Shown: positions 1 to 8,591 of the stretch, one piece after another
Layout: the number at the start of each line of letters is the position of its first letter
Numbering within the stretch: the stretch's first letter is position 1
DNA from: Paracoccus xiamenensis
Lineage (GTDB): Bacteria; Pseudomonadota; Alphaproteobacteria; Rhodobacterales; Rhodobacteraceae
NCBI RefSeq assembly: GCF_011308835.1
Contig: NZ_JAAOHY010000001.1
Span: 992,001 to 1,056,000 of the forward strand
DNA: 64,000 bases
Direction: 5' to 3'
Program-made: the position numbers and the translations under genes
Notes under the pieces: model-generated
What the model was told of the DNA's origin: nothing
The model's database searches: none
The model's input: only the letters and a program-made list of their open reading frames with translations

Positions 1-1165
1 GCATCACCACCCCCGGCACGCCCTTCGGTTCCAGAAAAGAGGTGACCGCCTCGCCAGTGCCGACCTGCTGGATCGCCTCGGCCGTGTCGAACTCGGGGTT
101 AGGGCGATAGTTCTCTGCCGCCAGCCGCAATGCCTTTTGGTCCTTGGCGGTAAAGGCGCGCAGCGCATGCTGGACGCGGTTGCCCAGCTGGCCAAGGATG
201 TCCTCGGGCACGTCGGTCGGGTTCTGGCTGATGAACCAGACGCTGACGCCCTTGGACCGGATCAGCCGCGCCACCTGCTCGACCTTGTCGATCAATGCCT
301 TGGGGGCGTCGTCAAACAGCAGATGCGCCTCGTCGAAGAAGAAGGCGCAGACCGGCTTGGCCGGGTCGCCGACCTCGGGCAGTTGTTCGAACAATTCCGA
401 CAGCAGCCACAGCAGGAAAGTCGAATACAGGCGCGGCGCGTTCATCAGCTTGTCAGCAGCAAGGATATTGACCACGCCCTTGCCCGCCGCATCCACCCGG
501 ATGATGTCCGAAAGTTGCAGTGCCGGCTCGCCAAACAGCTTGTCGCCGCCTTCGCCCTCCAGCACCAGCAGCGCGCGCTGAATCGCCCCGACCGAGGCGG
601 CGCTGATATTGCCGTAGCTGAGCGACAATTCAGAGGCGTTCTGCCCGACCCAGACCAGCATCGCCTGAAGATCCTTCAGGTCCAGCAGCGCCAACCCCTG
701 TTCGTCGGCAACGCGAAAGGCGATGTTCAGCACACCTTCCTGCACATCGGTCAGATTCAGCAGCCGGGCCAGCAGCAGCGGCCCCATCTCGGCCGGCGTG
801 GTGCGCACCGGGTGGCCTTTCTGGCCGAAAACATCCCAGAAGGTGACCGGATATGTCTGATACTCCAGGTCGACGCCAATCTGGGTTGCGCGCTTGGTGA
901 AGGCATCATGCAGCTTTCCGTCCGGCGCACCCGCCTTGGCCATACCCGCGAGATCACCTTTCACATCCGCCAGAAAGACCGGAACCCCCGCTTGCGACAG
1001 TGATTCGGCCAGGGTCTGCAAGGTGACCGTCTTGCCGGTGCCGGTCGCGCCGGCGATCAGGCCGTGACTATTGGCGTATTTCATAAGCAGATTTTCAGGT
1101 TCGGCATAATTCGCACCCGCGCCGCCTACGAAGATACTGCCATTGTTCAGGTCGATTACGTTCAT
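1..1165 (-). CDS. HerA-type helicase/ATPase, DUF853 family (3' end cut by window)
   Basis: Reading leftward from an ATG at 1165, preceded by a GAGGG ribosome site, about 388 codons are visible before the window edge. Residues 39-46 (GATGTGKT) form a Walker A loop, and a hydrophobic FFFDEAH Walker B lies near residue 290. A conserved WFISQNP and GQLGNR stretch follows, as in the YjgR/DUF853 branch of HerA-FtsK ATPases. These proteins are thought to be DNA-translocating or helicase-like ATPases, but their cellular role is poorly defined. Full-length members run to roughly 500 residues, so the C-terminus is missing only because the window ends. Family assignment is secure; function is inferred. 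Confidence 0.9.
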   Translation of the reverse strand, partial: MNVIDLNNGSIFVGGAGANYAEPENLLMKYANSHGLIAGATGTGKTVTLQTLAESLSQAGVPVFLADVKGDLAGMAKAGAPDGKLHDAFTKRATQIGVDLEYQTYPVTFWDVFGQKGHPVRTTPAEMGPLLLARLLNLTDVQEGVLNIAFRVADEQGLALLDLKDLQAMLVWVGQNASELSLSYGNISAASVGAIQRALLVLEGEGGDKLFGEPALQLSDIIRVDAAGKGVVNILAADKLMNAPRLYSTFLLWLLSELFEQLPEVGDPAKPVCAFFFDEAHLLFDDAPKALIDKVEQVARLIRSKGVSVWFISQNPTDVPEDILGQLGNRVQHALRAFTAKDQKALRLAAENYRPNPEFDTAEAIQQVGTGEAVTSFLEPKGVPGVVM

Positions 1166-1255
1166 TCGGGGCCCTCAGTGGTGCTTTTTTGCCGAAACGC
1201 GCAACTCTCGCGCGGAAAGACAATACTAAGTTAATTAATTTGTGCCAGACTGGGG

Positions 1256-1332
1256 GTGTTCACGGGGTCTGTGACCCCATCCTGAACACTTCCTCCCTGT
1301 TGGACTGCCGCGCCCTCGGGCGCGGCTTTTTT
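1256..1332 (+). ncRNA. Candidate small RNA with CCTCCC motif and intrinsic terminator
   Basis: An outer stem (GTGTTCA 1256-1262 with TGAACAC 1283-1289) encloses a perfect inner hairpin (GGGGTC/GACCCC, 1264-1278). An unpaired CTTCCTCCC segment (1289-1297), complementary to a ribosome-binding site, follows. A GC-rich hairpin with a T-tract (1307-1332) ends the unit. No reading frame fits. The layout resembles the anti-Shine-Dalgarno sRNAs of Alphaproteobacteria, but only one C-rich motif is present and no strong promoter was recognised, so the 5' end is uncertain. Confidence 0.45.
1307..1332 (+). terminator. Rho-independent terminator
   Basis: A nine-base-pair stem (GCCGCGCCC with GGGCGCGGC, two-base loop) is followed directly by six T. 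No plus-strand gene lies upstream, which supports a small transcript ending here. Confidence 0.75.
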
Positions 1333-1438
1333 CGTTTTCGATCGGTTCGCATCTATCCGAAAGGACAGTTGACGGGCGGGGTTCCGTCACATTACCGTCC
1401 GATCAATCACGATGACCGACCAGTCCGGCGGGGAGAGA

Positions 1439-1467
1439 AGGGTCACGTTCGCGTGGCCCTTTTTTTG
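1439..1467 (+). terminator. Second Rho-independent terminator in tandem
   Basis: A nine-base-pair stem (AGGGTCACG with CGTGGCCCT) capped by a TTCG tetraloop is followed by seven T. It lies 107 bases after the first terminator with no gene between them, so it either ends a second small transcript (about 1335-1467) or backs up the first. Confidence 0.75.
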
Positions 1468-1606
1468 TTCTACATCAATAAATTACGATGTATTTTATCA
1501 CGATCCTTCGTGACAAAACTGTTACAGCGGTTTTTTCGTTCGCCCCTGACATTCGGCTGCGCAGGTGCTAACCGTGCTGCGACCGCATTCACGGAAGGAG
1601 ACATGC

Positions 1607-2422
1607 ATGTCACCGAAAATCACCTCGACGGCGCTGGCGGCGATTCTCGTCCTGGGCGCAGCGCCGCTGATGGCGCAGACCGCAACCGAGACCCCGGCAC
1701 CGGCGGCACCCGATGCGCCGGCCACGACCGCGCCCGCCGAAGCTCCGGCAGCGGCACCGGCAGAAGCCCCCGCCGCACCGGCAGAAGCCCCCGCCGCACC
1801 GGCAGAAGCCCCCGCAGCGGCGGAAGCCCCCGCGGCGACGGATGCGCCCGCTGCGGCTGAAGCGTCGGGCGAACCGCAGGTCGGCGCCTATTACGTCAGC
1901 GAAACCTTCGATTCCTGGCAACTGCGCTGCATCAAGACCGAAAACGACGCCGATCCTTGCGAACTTTATCAGCTCATGAAGGACGGGCAGGGGAACTCGG
2001 TGGCCGAAATCACCCTGATCCCGCTGGCGAATGGCGGCGAAGCAGCGGCCGGTGCGACCGTGGTGTCGCCGCTGGAAACCGATCTGCAGCAGGGCATCCA
2101 GCTGAAGATCGATTCGGGCGAGACGAAGGCTTATCCGTTCAATTTCTGCGCCCCGGTTGGCTGCGTTTCGCGCGTCGGCCTGACGGCAAACGAAGTGAGC
2201 GGGCTGAAGCGCGGCAATGCCGCCACCGTCAGCGTGCTGCCTTACGGTGCGCCGAAGGAAGCTGTGGTGAACCTGAGCCTGTCGCTGAAAGGCTTTACCG
2301 CCGGCTACACTGCGCTGGAAACCTCGGTCAACGAGCTGCGCGCCAAGGCCGAAGCTGCCGCGGCCGCCGCCCCAGCCGAGTCCGCACCGGCTGCAGAAGC
2401 GCCTGCCGCGCCGGCTCAGTAA
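1607..2422 (+). CDS. Invasion-associated locus B (IalB) family periplasmic protein
   Basis: The product is 271 residues. The start at 1607 is chosen because AAGGAG (1595-1600) sits six bases upstream; an earlier in-frame start at 1565 would add a poor leader. A signal peptide (residues about 1-24, ending in LMAQ) is followed by a Pro/Ala/Glu linker to about residue 85 and then the IalB domain. That domain has paired cysteines in WQLRC, DPCELY and FNFCAPVGC contexts, the GLTANEVSGLKRG segment and a GFTAG close. The tail is again Ala/Pro rich. IalB domains are periplasmic; their biochemical role is unknown and the Bartonella invasion link should not be assumed here. Confidence 0.9.
   Translation: MSPKITSTALAAILVLGAAPLMAQTATETPAPAAPDAPATTAPAEAPAAAPAEAPAAPAEAPAAPAEAPAAAEAPAATDAPAAAEASGEPQVGAYYVSETFDSWQLRCIKTENDADPCELYQLMKDGQGNSVAEITLIPLANGGEAAAGATVVSPLETDLQQGIQLKIDSGETKAYPFNFCAPVGCVSRVGLTANEVSGLKRGNAATVSVLPYGAPKEAVVNLSLSLKGFTAGYTALETSVNELRAKAEAAAAAAPAESAPAAEAPAAPAQ
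1753..1816 (+). repeat. Tandem 21-base repeat inside ialB
   Basis: Three near-identical 21-base units encode the seven-residue repeat A-P-A-E-A-P-A in the signal-peptide-proximal linker. Copy number could change by slippage, altering linker length without breaking the frame. Confidence 0.8.
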
Positions 2423-2437
2423 GCGCATCCCAAATGC

Positions 2438-2467
2438 GGAAAAGGGGGCCTTTTGGCCCCCTTTTTT
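2438..2467. terminator. Bidirectional terminator between ialB and the acyltransferase
   Basis: A ten-base-pair stem (AAAGGGGGCC with GGCCCCCTTT, TTTT loop) with a T-tract on the plus strand and an A-tract on the other side. It can end ialB and the converging acyltransferase gene. Confidence 0.9.
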
Positions 2468-2488
2468 CATACCTGCGGCAGTCGACGA

Positions 2489-3388
2489 TCAGACGTGTTT
2501 GATGATCCGCCGCTTGACCAGCCGCGAGGTCGAAACCGGCCGGGTATCGGCGGGCTCGGGCAGGGCCAGCACGATTCGGCGCAGCATCTCGATCGCCTCG
2601 TCGCTTTTGGCTGGCAGCGATTTCGCCGCAACCGGCGCGCCTATCGTGATCTGATATTGCTGGCCCGCCTTGTTCAGAACTTCGTGGAACAGCGTCACGT
2701 CGCGCAGCGTCGGGTGGATAGCGTCGAACAGGTAGAACAGGATCGAGTTGCGCGCCCGGATCCGCAGCGGAATCACCGGCACGTCCATCTTGCGCGCGAT
2801 CATCGCCGCCGAGGCCATCCAGGGCCGCTCGTGCAGGGTCAGCCCGCGCCGCTTGGCCAGCCGCCCGGACGGGAAAATCAGCCCGATCCGGTCCTTGGCC
2901 AGCCACTCTCGGGTCTGTTCCATCGTGGCGCGGGTCTTGGCATGGGTCCGCTTTTCCAGCCGCCATTCAACGGGGACGATCAGATCCTCCAGCTGCGGTA
3001 GCACGCGCAGAATGTCCTGGTTGGTATAGACGAAAAGGTCCGGGCGGACCCGGCCGATCAGCGAATACATCACCACGCCGTCGGCGATTCCGGTCGGGTG
3101 GTTGGCCACGATCAGCGCCGGCCCATCCTTTGGAATATGTTCCAGCCCCGAAACTTCCAGATCGCGGATGATCATCTGCTCCATCCGGGCGAAGATCTCG
3201 GCGGTGGGGGTGTCGCGGAACTGCGCGCCAAGGTCCAGCGTGCGGGGATAACCCAGCATGCGCATCAACAGCTTGCGGGCGAGGTCGTGGTGCAGGCGAC
3301 CCGAAAAAAGCCAGGGCGCCCGCTCTGCTATAAGCGGGTCGAGACGTTGCTGCATCTCGTCGCGGGCATTGTCCAGCTGGCTGTTCAT
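2489..3388 (-). CDS. PlsC-like lysophospholipid acyltransferase
   Basis: A 299-residue protein with an acyltransferase core. NHPTG is at 96-100 with Asp103, a substrate region ending in VPVEWRLEKR is near 138-147, and FPSGR at 172-176 corresponds to the third acyltransferase block. Such enzymes move acyl chains onto lysophospholipids or related acceptors at the inner membrane. The catalytic block has five residues between His97 and Asp103 instead of the classical four, so the acceptor may differ from lysophosphatidate. No strong transmembrane helix is visible. It is transcribed in the same direction as pepN upstream, with a 57-base gap. Family is confident, substrate unknown. Confidence 0.8.
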   Translation of the reverse strand: MNSQLDNARDEMQQRLDPLIAERAPWLFSGRLHHDLARKLLMRMLGYPRTLDLGAQFRDTPTAEIFARMEQMIIRDLEVSGLEHIPKDGPALIVANHPTGIADGVVMYSLIGRVRPDLFVYTNQDILRVLPQLEDLIVPVEWRLEKRTHAKTRATMEQTREWLAKDRIGLIFPSGRLAKRRGLTLHERPWMASAAMIARKMDVPVIPLRIRARNSILFYLFDAIHPTLRDVTLFHEVLNKAGQQYQITIGAPVAAKSLPAKSDEAIEMLRRIVLALPEPADTRPVSTSRLVKRRIIKHV

Positions 3389-3445
3389 GCCGTGAGATTA
3401 TCTTGCCCCCGTACGAACCCGCAAGGGGGGCACGGAGGCAAGATG

Positions 3446-6016
3446 TCAGGCAGCGTTGCGGATCCGCGTCACCATTTCCGAGAGGTTCTTCGACAGCTTC
3501 GGCGCGGCAAGGATCCGGTCGAGCGCGGCGCGCGCCTTGTCCTGCCGGGCCGAATCGTATTTGCGCCAGCTGTCGAATGCCCCCGACATGCGCGCGGCAA
3601 TCTGCGGATTCAGCGGATCCATCTTCAGCAGCCAATCCGCCAGGAACTCATAGCCAGAGCCATCGGCCGCATGGAAGGCGGCATGATTCGCCGACAGTCC
3701 GCCGATCAGCGCCCGGAACCGGTTAGGGTTCTTCCAGTCAAATGCCGGATTGGCCGCAAGGTGGCGCGCCACGCTGACTGCTTTTTCGGGGCTGGTGTTC
3801 AACGGCTGCAGCATGAACCACATGTCGATAACCAGACGTACGTCCTTGAATTCGTTATAGAACGCCTGGACTTCGGCATCACCACGACCGGCTGCGATCA
3901 GCGCCGCAAGCGCTGCGGCGCGTTCGGTCATGTTGTTGGCATCCGCATAAAGCGCGGCCGCCGTGGTGCCGCCGTCGATGCGGTTCAGAAGGCCAAGCGC
4001 GGCCAGCCGCAGCGCGCGTTTGCCGGCGGCATCGGCATCCGGGCTGAAGGGGCCGGGCACAGCGCTGTCGCGATAGATCGCCCGCAGCGCGGCTTCATGC
4101 GTGCGGGCGATTTCGGTCGCCAGCGCCTCTCGCGCGGCATGGATCGCGTCGGGGTCGGGGACCGAGCCGGCATCGGCGATAGCGGTGGCGATTTCCTCGT
4201 CCGAGGGCAGTTTCAGGCACAGCGCGCGATAGGCGGGATCCAGTGCCGGATCGGCGAGAAGTCGCCCAATGGCGGACAGGTATTCGGGTTCTGGCGCGGC
4301 ACCGTCAAGCATCGCCAGCAGGGTGCCCCGCGCCAGATCGCGCGCGGCTTCCCAGCGTGCGAAGGGGTCGGTGTCATGGGCCAGCAGGAAGGCCCGGTCA
4401 GAGGGCGCAAGATCGCGCTTCAGCACCACCGGGGCCGAAAACCCGCGCAGCGCCGAGACGACCGGACGTGACGCAAGCCCGTCGAAAGTGAAGTCCTGCG
4501 CGGCCTCGGTCATTTCCAGCACCGTCGTCGGCACCACCTCGTCGCCATTGGGCGACAGCAGGCCCACCGCGATCGGAATGACGCGCGCCGGCTTGTCCTT
4601 CTGGCCCGGTGTGGGCGGGGTCATCTGCGCAAAGCTGAGCGTCAGCTGGCCGGCGCCCGCATCCCAGGATTCGGTCATGGTCAGAACCGGCGTCCCGGCA
4701 TCGGTGTACCAGCGCTTGAACTGGGTCAGGTCGCGCCCGGTCGCGTCTTCGAAGACCTGCAACCAATCCTCGATGGTCGCGGCATCGCCGTCATGGCGGT
4801 CAAAATACAGGTCCAGCGACTTGCGATAGCCTTCGTCACCGACCAGAGTTTTCAACATGCCGATCACCTCGGCACCTTTTTCATAGACGGTGGCGGTATA
4901 GAAGTTGTTGATCTCGATATAGGAATCCGGGCGCACTGGATGGGCCAGCGGGCCCTGATCCTCGCGGAACTGGCGCGAACGCAGGGTCAGCACGTCATTG
5001 ATACGCTTGACCGGCGCGCTGCGCATGTCGCTGGTGAATTGCTGATCGCGGAAAACCGTCAGACCTTCCTTCAGGCACAGCTGGAACCAATCGCGGCAGG
5101 TGATGCGGTTGCCGGTCCAGTTGTGGAAATATTCGTGGCCGATGACGCCCTCGATCCGTTCGTAATCGCCATCGGTCGCAGTTTCGGGCGAGGCCAGCAC
5201 CAGTTTCGAGTTGAAGATGTTCAACCCCTTGTTTTCCATCGCGCCCATGTTGAAATCGTCAACGGCGACGATGTTGAACACGTCGAGGTCATATTCGCGC
5301 CCGTAAGCCTCCTCATCCCATTTCATCGACCGGATCAGGCTTTCCATCGCGTAACCGGCGCGGTTTTCGTCGCCGGGGCGGACCCAGACATTCAGATCAA
5401 CCGGCCGGCCGGACGCGGTGGTGAACTTGTCGGACACGGCGCGCAGATCGCCCGCAACAAGCGCGAACAGATAGGCGGGCTTTTTCCAGGGGTCATGCCA
5501 GACGGCCAGCCCCGGTTCTTGCCGGATCGGGTTGCCGTTCGACAGCAGCACCGGCAAATCGGAATGAATGGTGACCTCGAACGGGGCCATCACGTCGGGG
5601 CGGTCGGGATAGGGGGTGATGTGTCGGAAGCCCTCGGCCTCGCATTGGGTGCAGAACATGCCGTTTGACAGATACAGCCCCTCGAAAGCGGTATTGGCCG
5701 ACGGGTCGATGGTGACCTGGCTTTGCAGGGTGAAGCTGTCGGGCAGGGGGGCGGTGATGGTCAGCAGCTCTGCCTCGCGCTGCCAGTCGCCGGCGGGCAG
5801 GGCCACGCCGTTCACGGCCAATTCATCCAGCACGACGCCCGCGCCGATATCCAGCACCAGATCGCCCGGACCTTCGCGCGTCATGTCTATCTCTGCCCGA
5901 ACACGGGTCGCCTTGGGGTCCAGGGCAAAGTCCAGCCGTACCTGACTGATCGCAAAGGGATATCGGCGATAATCCGCCAACAGATGCGGGGTCTGATTGG
6001 GCTGAACCTGATTCAT
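3446..6016 (-). CDS. pepN: Aminopeptidase N (M1 metallopeptidase)
   Basis: An 856-residue M1 peptidase, matching the usual length of bacterial PepN. The exopeptidase motif GAMEN is at 258-262. The zinc site is HEYFH at 294-298 plus Glu317, giving the exact HExxH-x18-E spacing. The N-terminal beta domain, the catalytic domain and a C-terminal alpha-helical domain of about 430 residues all appear intact. It removes N-terminal residues from peptides in the cytoplasm and recycles amino acids. No signal peptide is present. The acyltransferase gene follows downstream on the same strand. Confidence 0.97.
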   Translation of the reverse strand: MNQVQPNQTPHLLADYRRYPFAISQVRLDFALDPKATRVRAEIDMTREGPGDLVLDIGAGVVLDELAVNGVALPAGDWQREAELLTITAPLPDSFTLQSQVTIDPSANTAFEGLYLSNGMFCTQCEAEGFRHITPYPDRPDVMAPFEVTIHSDLPVLLSNGNPIRQEPGLAVWHDPWKKPAYLFALVAGDLRAVSDKFTTASGRPVDLNVWVRPGDENRAGYAMESLIRSMKWDEEAYGREYDLDVFNIVAVDDFNMGAMENKGLNIFNSKLVLASPETATDGDYERIEGVIGHEYFHNWTGNRITCRDWFQLCLKEGLTVFRDQQFTSDMRSAPVKRINDVLTLRSRQFREDQGPLAHPVRPDSYIEINNFYTATVYEKGAEVIGMLKTLVGDEGYRKSLDLYFDRHDGDAATIEDWLQVFEDATGRDLTQFKRWYTDAGTPVLTMTESWDAGAGQLTLSFAQMTPPTPGQKDKPARVIPIAVGLLSPNGDEVVPTTVLEMTEAAQDFTFDGLASRPVVSALRGFSAPVVLKRDLAPSDRAFLLAHDTDPFARWEAARDLARGTLLAMLDGAAPEPEYLSAIGRLLADPALDPAYRALCLKLPSDEEIATAIADAGSVPDPDAIHAAREALATEIARTHEAALRAIYRDSAVPGPFSPDADAAGKRALRLAALGLLNRIDGGTTAAALYADANNMTERAAALAALIAAGRGDAEVQAFYNEFKDVRLVIDMWFMLQPLNTSPEKAVSVARHLAANPAFDWKNPNRFRALIGGLSANHAAFHAADGSGYEFLADWLLKMDPLNPQIAARMSGAFDSWRKYDSARQDKARAALDRILAAPKLSKNLSEMVTRIRNAA

Positions 6017-6162
6017 GATCTTTCCTTTCCGGAAAATGCTTTCGATATGGGAACTTGTCCCGTCGCGCCCGAGTTAAGCGCAAGATAGCTGTCTCGCAAG
6101 CCGCATGGGGAGGACCTGGCGGTGGATGAGCGGGACAGACTGACATTTTGAAGGAGAACCAA

Positions 6163-6807
6163 ATGGCCAATTATGATCCGAACGATCCGAACAAGACTAC
6201 GGTGCGCGAAACCTATGTCGAACCGGTCGAAAAGCGTTCGTCCCCGCTGCCGCTGATCATCGGCATCCTGCTGGCCTTGGCGCTTGCCTATTTCGTGCTG
6301 ACCCGCTTCATGGGCAGCGATGACCCCGTTGTGGTCGAAGAGCCCGCCGTGACCGAGCCGGCCGAAACCGCGCCGGTTGAAACCGCACCCGCCGCCGAGC
6401 CGGCCGCTGAGCCCGCTGCAGAAGCCGAGGCCGAAGCCGAAGCCGAGGCAGCCGCTGACGACGCAGCCGCCGCTGCTGACACCGCCGCCGATGCTGCCGA
6501 CGATGCCGCCAGCGCCGCAGGCGAAGCGGTAGAAGCCGCCGGCGAGGCCGCTGTTGCCGCTGGCGATGCTGCCGCCACCACCGCGGCCGATACCGCTTCC
6601 GATGCAGCGACTGCGGTCGAAGGCGCCGCCTCGGATGCGGCGACGGCTGCCGGCGAAGCCGCCTCGGACGCCGCGACCGCTGTCGAGGACACCGCCAGCG
6701 ACGCCGTGACGGCAATTGAAGAAGCCACCACGCCGGACGCGACGACCGACCCGGCGACCGACACGACCGTCGTGCCGCCGGCGACCACCACCACGCCCGC
6801 AAACTGA
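6163..6807 (+). CDS. Ala/Glu/Asp-rich single-pass membrane protein, unknown function
   Basis: A 214-residue protein starting at 6163, where AAGGAG lies just upstream; an in-frame ATG at 6148 lacks a site. A short charged N-terminus leads to one membrane helix (about 29-49). Everything after it is low complexity: first Glu/Ala, then repeated Ala-Ser-Asp-Ala-Ala-Thr-type units that would form amphipathic helix, then a Thr/Pro-rich end. The tail is probably periplasmic. No domain is recognised. It stands alone between the pepN promoter region and pntA. Confidence 0.7.
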   Translation: MANYDPNDPNKTTVRETYVEPVEKRSSPLPLIIGILLALALAYFVLTRFMGSDDPVVVEEPAVTEPAETAPVETAPAAEPAAEPAAEAEAEAEAEAAADDAAAAADTAADAADDAASAAGEAVEAAGEAAVAAGDAAATTAADTASDAATAVEGAASDAATAAGEAASDAATAVEDTASDAVTAIEEATTPDATTDPATDTTVVPPATTTTPAN

Positions 6808-6846
6808 TCGGCACGATCTGAAGCAACGGCGCAAATTGCGCCATCG

Positions 6847-6879
6847 GGGCCACTGCACCGTGTGTGAGGTGGCCCTTTT
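6847..6879 (+). terminator. Probable terminator after the Ala-rich protein
   Basis: GGGCCAC (6847-6853) pairs with GTGGCCC (6869-6875) across an interrupted stem, followed by TTTT. The loop is longer than ideal, so confidence is moderate. Confidence 0.55.
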
Positions 6880-7006
6880 GCTGTCCGCATCGAAAATTTC
6901 CAGAACTCGCCCATACATTTTCATAAGCGGATATCGCCTCAGTTACTTGTGAAACAATATTTCGCGATGATAGACATTCCCCGACCGACATCGGAGGGAG
7001 ATGGCG

Positions 7007-8581
7007 ATGAAAATTGGCGCATTGAAGGAAAGCCAGGATGGCGAAGCGCGGGTGGCGGCGACACCCGCCTCGGCGGCGCATCTGAAGAAGCTGGGGCATG
7101 AGGTGCATGTCGAAACCGGGGCCGGTGCGCGGGCCGGTTTCTCGGATGCCGATTACGAGGCGGCGGGCGTTATCGTCCACCCCACGGCAAAGGCCCTGAC
7201 CGAAGCCGTCGACGTGGTGGTGAAGGTCCGCCCCCCCGAGGACGCCGAGATCAAGCGGATGCACGAGGGCCAGACGCTGATTTCCTATTTCTATCCGGCC
7301 CAGAACGCCGAATTGCTGGAGGTCGCGCGCGCCCAGGGCGTCACTGCCATCGCCATGGACATGGTGCCGCGCATCAGCCGGGCGCAAAAGATGGACGCGC
7401 TGTCCTCCATGGCGAATATCGCCGGGTATCGCGCGGTGATCGAGGCCGCGAACAATTTCGGCCGTTTCTTCACCGGACAGGTGACGGCGGCGGGCAAGGT
7501 GCCGCCGGCGAAGGTTCTGGTGGTCGGGGCAGGGGTCGCGGGGCTTGCCGCGATCGGCACGGCGGTCAGCCTGGGCGCGCAGGTCTATGCCTTCGACGTT
7601 CGCCCCGAAGTGGCCGAGCAAATCGAATCGATGGGGGCCGAGTTCGTCTTTCTGGAATTCGACGAACAGCAGCAGGACGGCGCGGCCACGGGCGGCTATG
7701 CAGCACCCTCAAGCCCCGAGTTCCGCGAAAAGCAGCTGGAGAAGTTCCGCGAACTGGCCCCGCAGATGGACATCGTCATCACCACGGCGCTGATCCCCGG
7801 CCGCGATGCGCCGGTGCTGTGGACGAAGGACATGATCGAGGCGATGAAGCCCGGCAGCGTCATCGTCGACCTGGCCGCCGAAAAGGGCGGCAATGCCGAA
7901 CTGACCCAGCCCGACGAGAAGATCGTCACCGAAAACGGCGTCACCATCATCGGCTATACTGATTTCCCGTCGCGGATGGCGGCGCAGTCTTCTGAACTGT
8001 ACGGCAACAACATCCGCCACTTCCTGACCGATCTGACGCCGGCCAAGGACGGCGCGATCGTGCAAAACATGGAAGACGACGTGATCCGGGGTGCCACCGT
8101 CACCCATGACGGCGACATCACCTATCCGCCGCCGCCGCCCAAGATCGCCGCCATCGCGGTGCAGAAGCCGAAGGAGAAGAAAAAGGAGCTGACGCCCGAA
8201 GAACGCCGCTCCGCCGAGGTCGCCGCCTTCAAGGCCCAGACCCGCAGCCAGGTCACGCTGCTGGCCGTGGGTGCGGCGGTGATGCTGCTGGTCGGCCTGT
8301 TCGCGCCCGCATCCTTCCTGTCGCATTTCATCGTCTTCGTTCTGGCCGTCTTTGTCGGCTTCCAGGTGATCTGGAATGTCAGCCATTCGTTGCACACGCC
8401 GCTGATGGCGATCACCAACGCGATCTCGTCCATCATCATCGTCGGCGCGCTGATGCAGATCGGGTCTGGCAGCTGGCTGGTGGTGTTGCTGGCAATGCTG
8501 GCGGTGCTGATGGCCGGCATCAACATCTTCGGGGGCTTCCTGGTCACGCGCCGGATGCTCGCCATGTTCCAGAAATCGTAA
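7007..8581 (+). CDS. pntA: NAD(P) transhydrogenase subunit alpha
   Basis: A 524-residue subunit of the proton-translocating transhydrogenase, which uses the proton gradient to make NADPH from NADH. The start at 7007 is preferred over 7001 because the GGAGGGA site at 6993-6999 is too close to the first ATG, and the MKIG beginning matches the family. The N-terminal NAD(H)-binding dI domain includes a [12 protein letters not shown] nucleotide loop. A Pro-rich and Lys-rich linker near residue 375-400 leads to about four C-terminal membrane helices of dII. dI and dII are fused as in E. coli PntA, rather than split into PntAA/PntAB. pntB follows after ten bases. Confidence 0.97.
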   Translation: MKIGALKESQDGEARVAATPASAAHLKKLGHEVHVETGAGARAGFSDADYEAAGVIVHPTAKALTEAVDVVVKVRPPEDAEIKRMHEGQTLISYFYPAQNAELLEVARAQGVTAIAMDMVPRISRAQKMDALSSMANIAGYRAVIEAANNFGRFFTGQVTAAGKVPPAKVLVVGAGVAGLAAIGTAVSLGAQVYAFDVRPEVAEQIESMGAEFVFLEFDEQQQDGAATGGYAAPSSPEFREKQLEKFRELAPQMDIVITTALIPGRDAPVLWTKDMIEAMKPGSVIVDLAAEKGGNAELTQPDEKIVTENGVTIIGYTDFPSRMAAQSSELYGNNIRHFLTDLTPAKDGAIVQNMEDDVIRGATVTHDGDITYPPPPPKIAAIAVQKPKEKKKELTPEERRSAEVAAFKAQTRSQVTLLAVGAAVMLLVGLFAPASFLSHFIVFVLAVFVGFQVIWNVSHSLHTPLMAITNAISSIIIVGALMQIGSGSWLVVLLAMLAVLMAGINIFGGFLVTRRMLAMFQKS

Positions 8582-8591
8582 GGAGGGCACC

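Larger units (their letters stand above)
1166..1606. other. Intergenic region between herA-like gene and ialB
   Basis: This 441-base stretch holds no credible protein gene. It contains the two tandem terminators and the candidate small RNA described separately. An AT-rich patch at about 1468-1530 probably carries the ialB promoter, although I could not pick convincing -35/-10 boxes. Confidence 0.7.

Noticed and set aside
137..1003. Long plus-strand open frame of 288 codons
   Set aside because: It is antisense to the HerA-like ATPase gene, which has clear Walker motifs. High GC in third positions creates such shadows.
1753..1816. Short regular repeats considered as a CRISPR array
   Set aside because: They are direct, contiguous, in frame within ialB and have no spacers.
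1189..1860. Open frame of 223 codons overlapping the terminators and ialB
   Set aside because: It runs through two strong terminators and ends in low-complexity Arg/Gly sequence in a shifted ialB frame. No ribosome site or domain.
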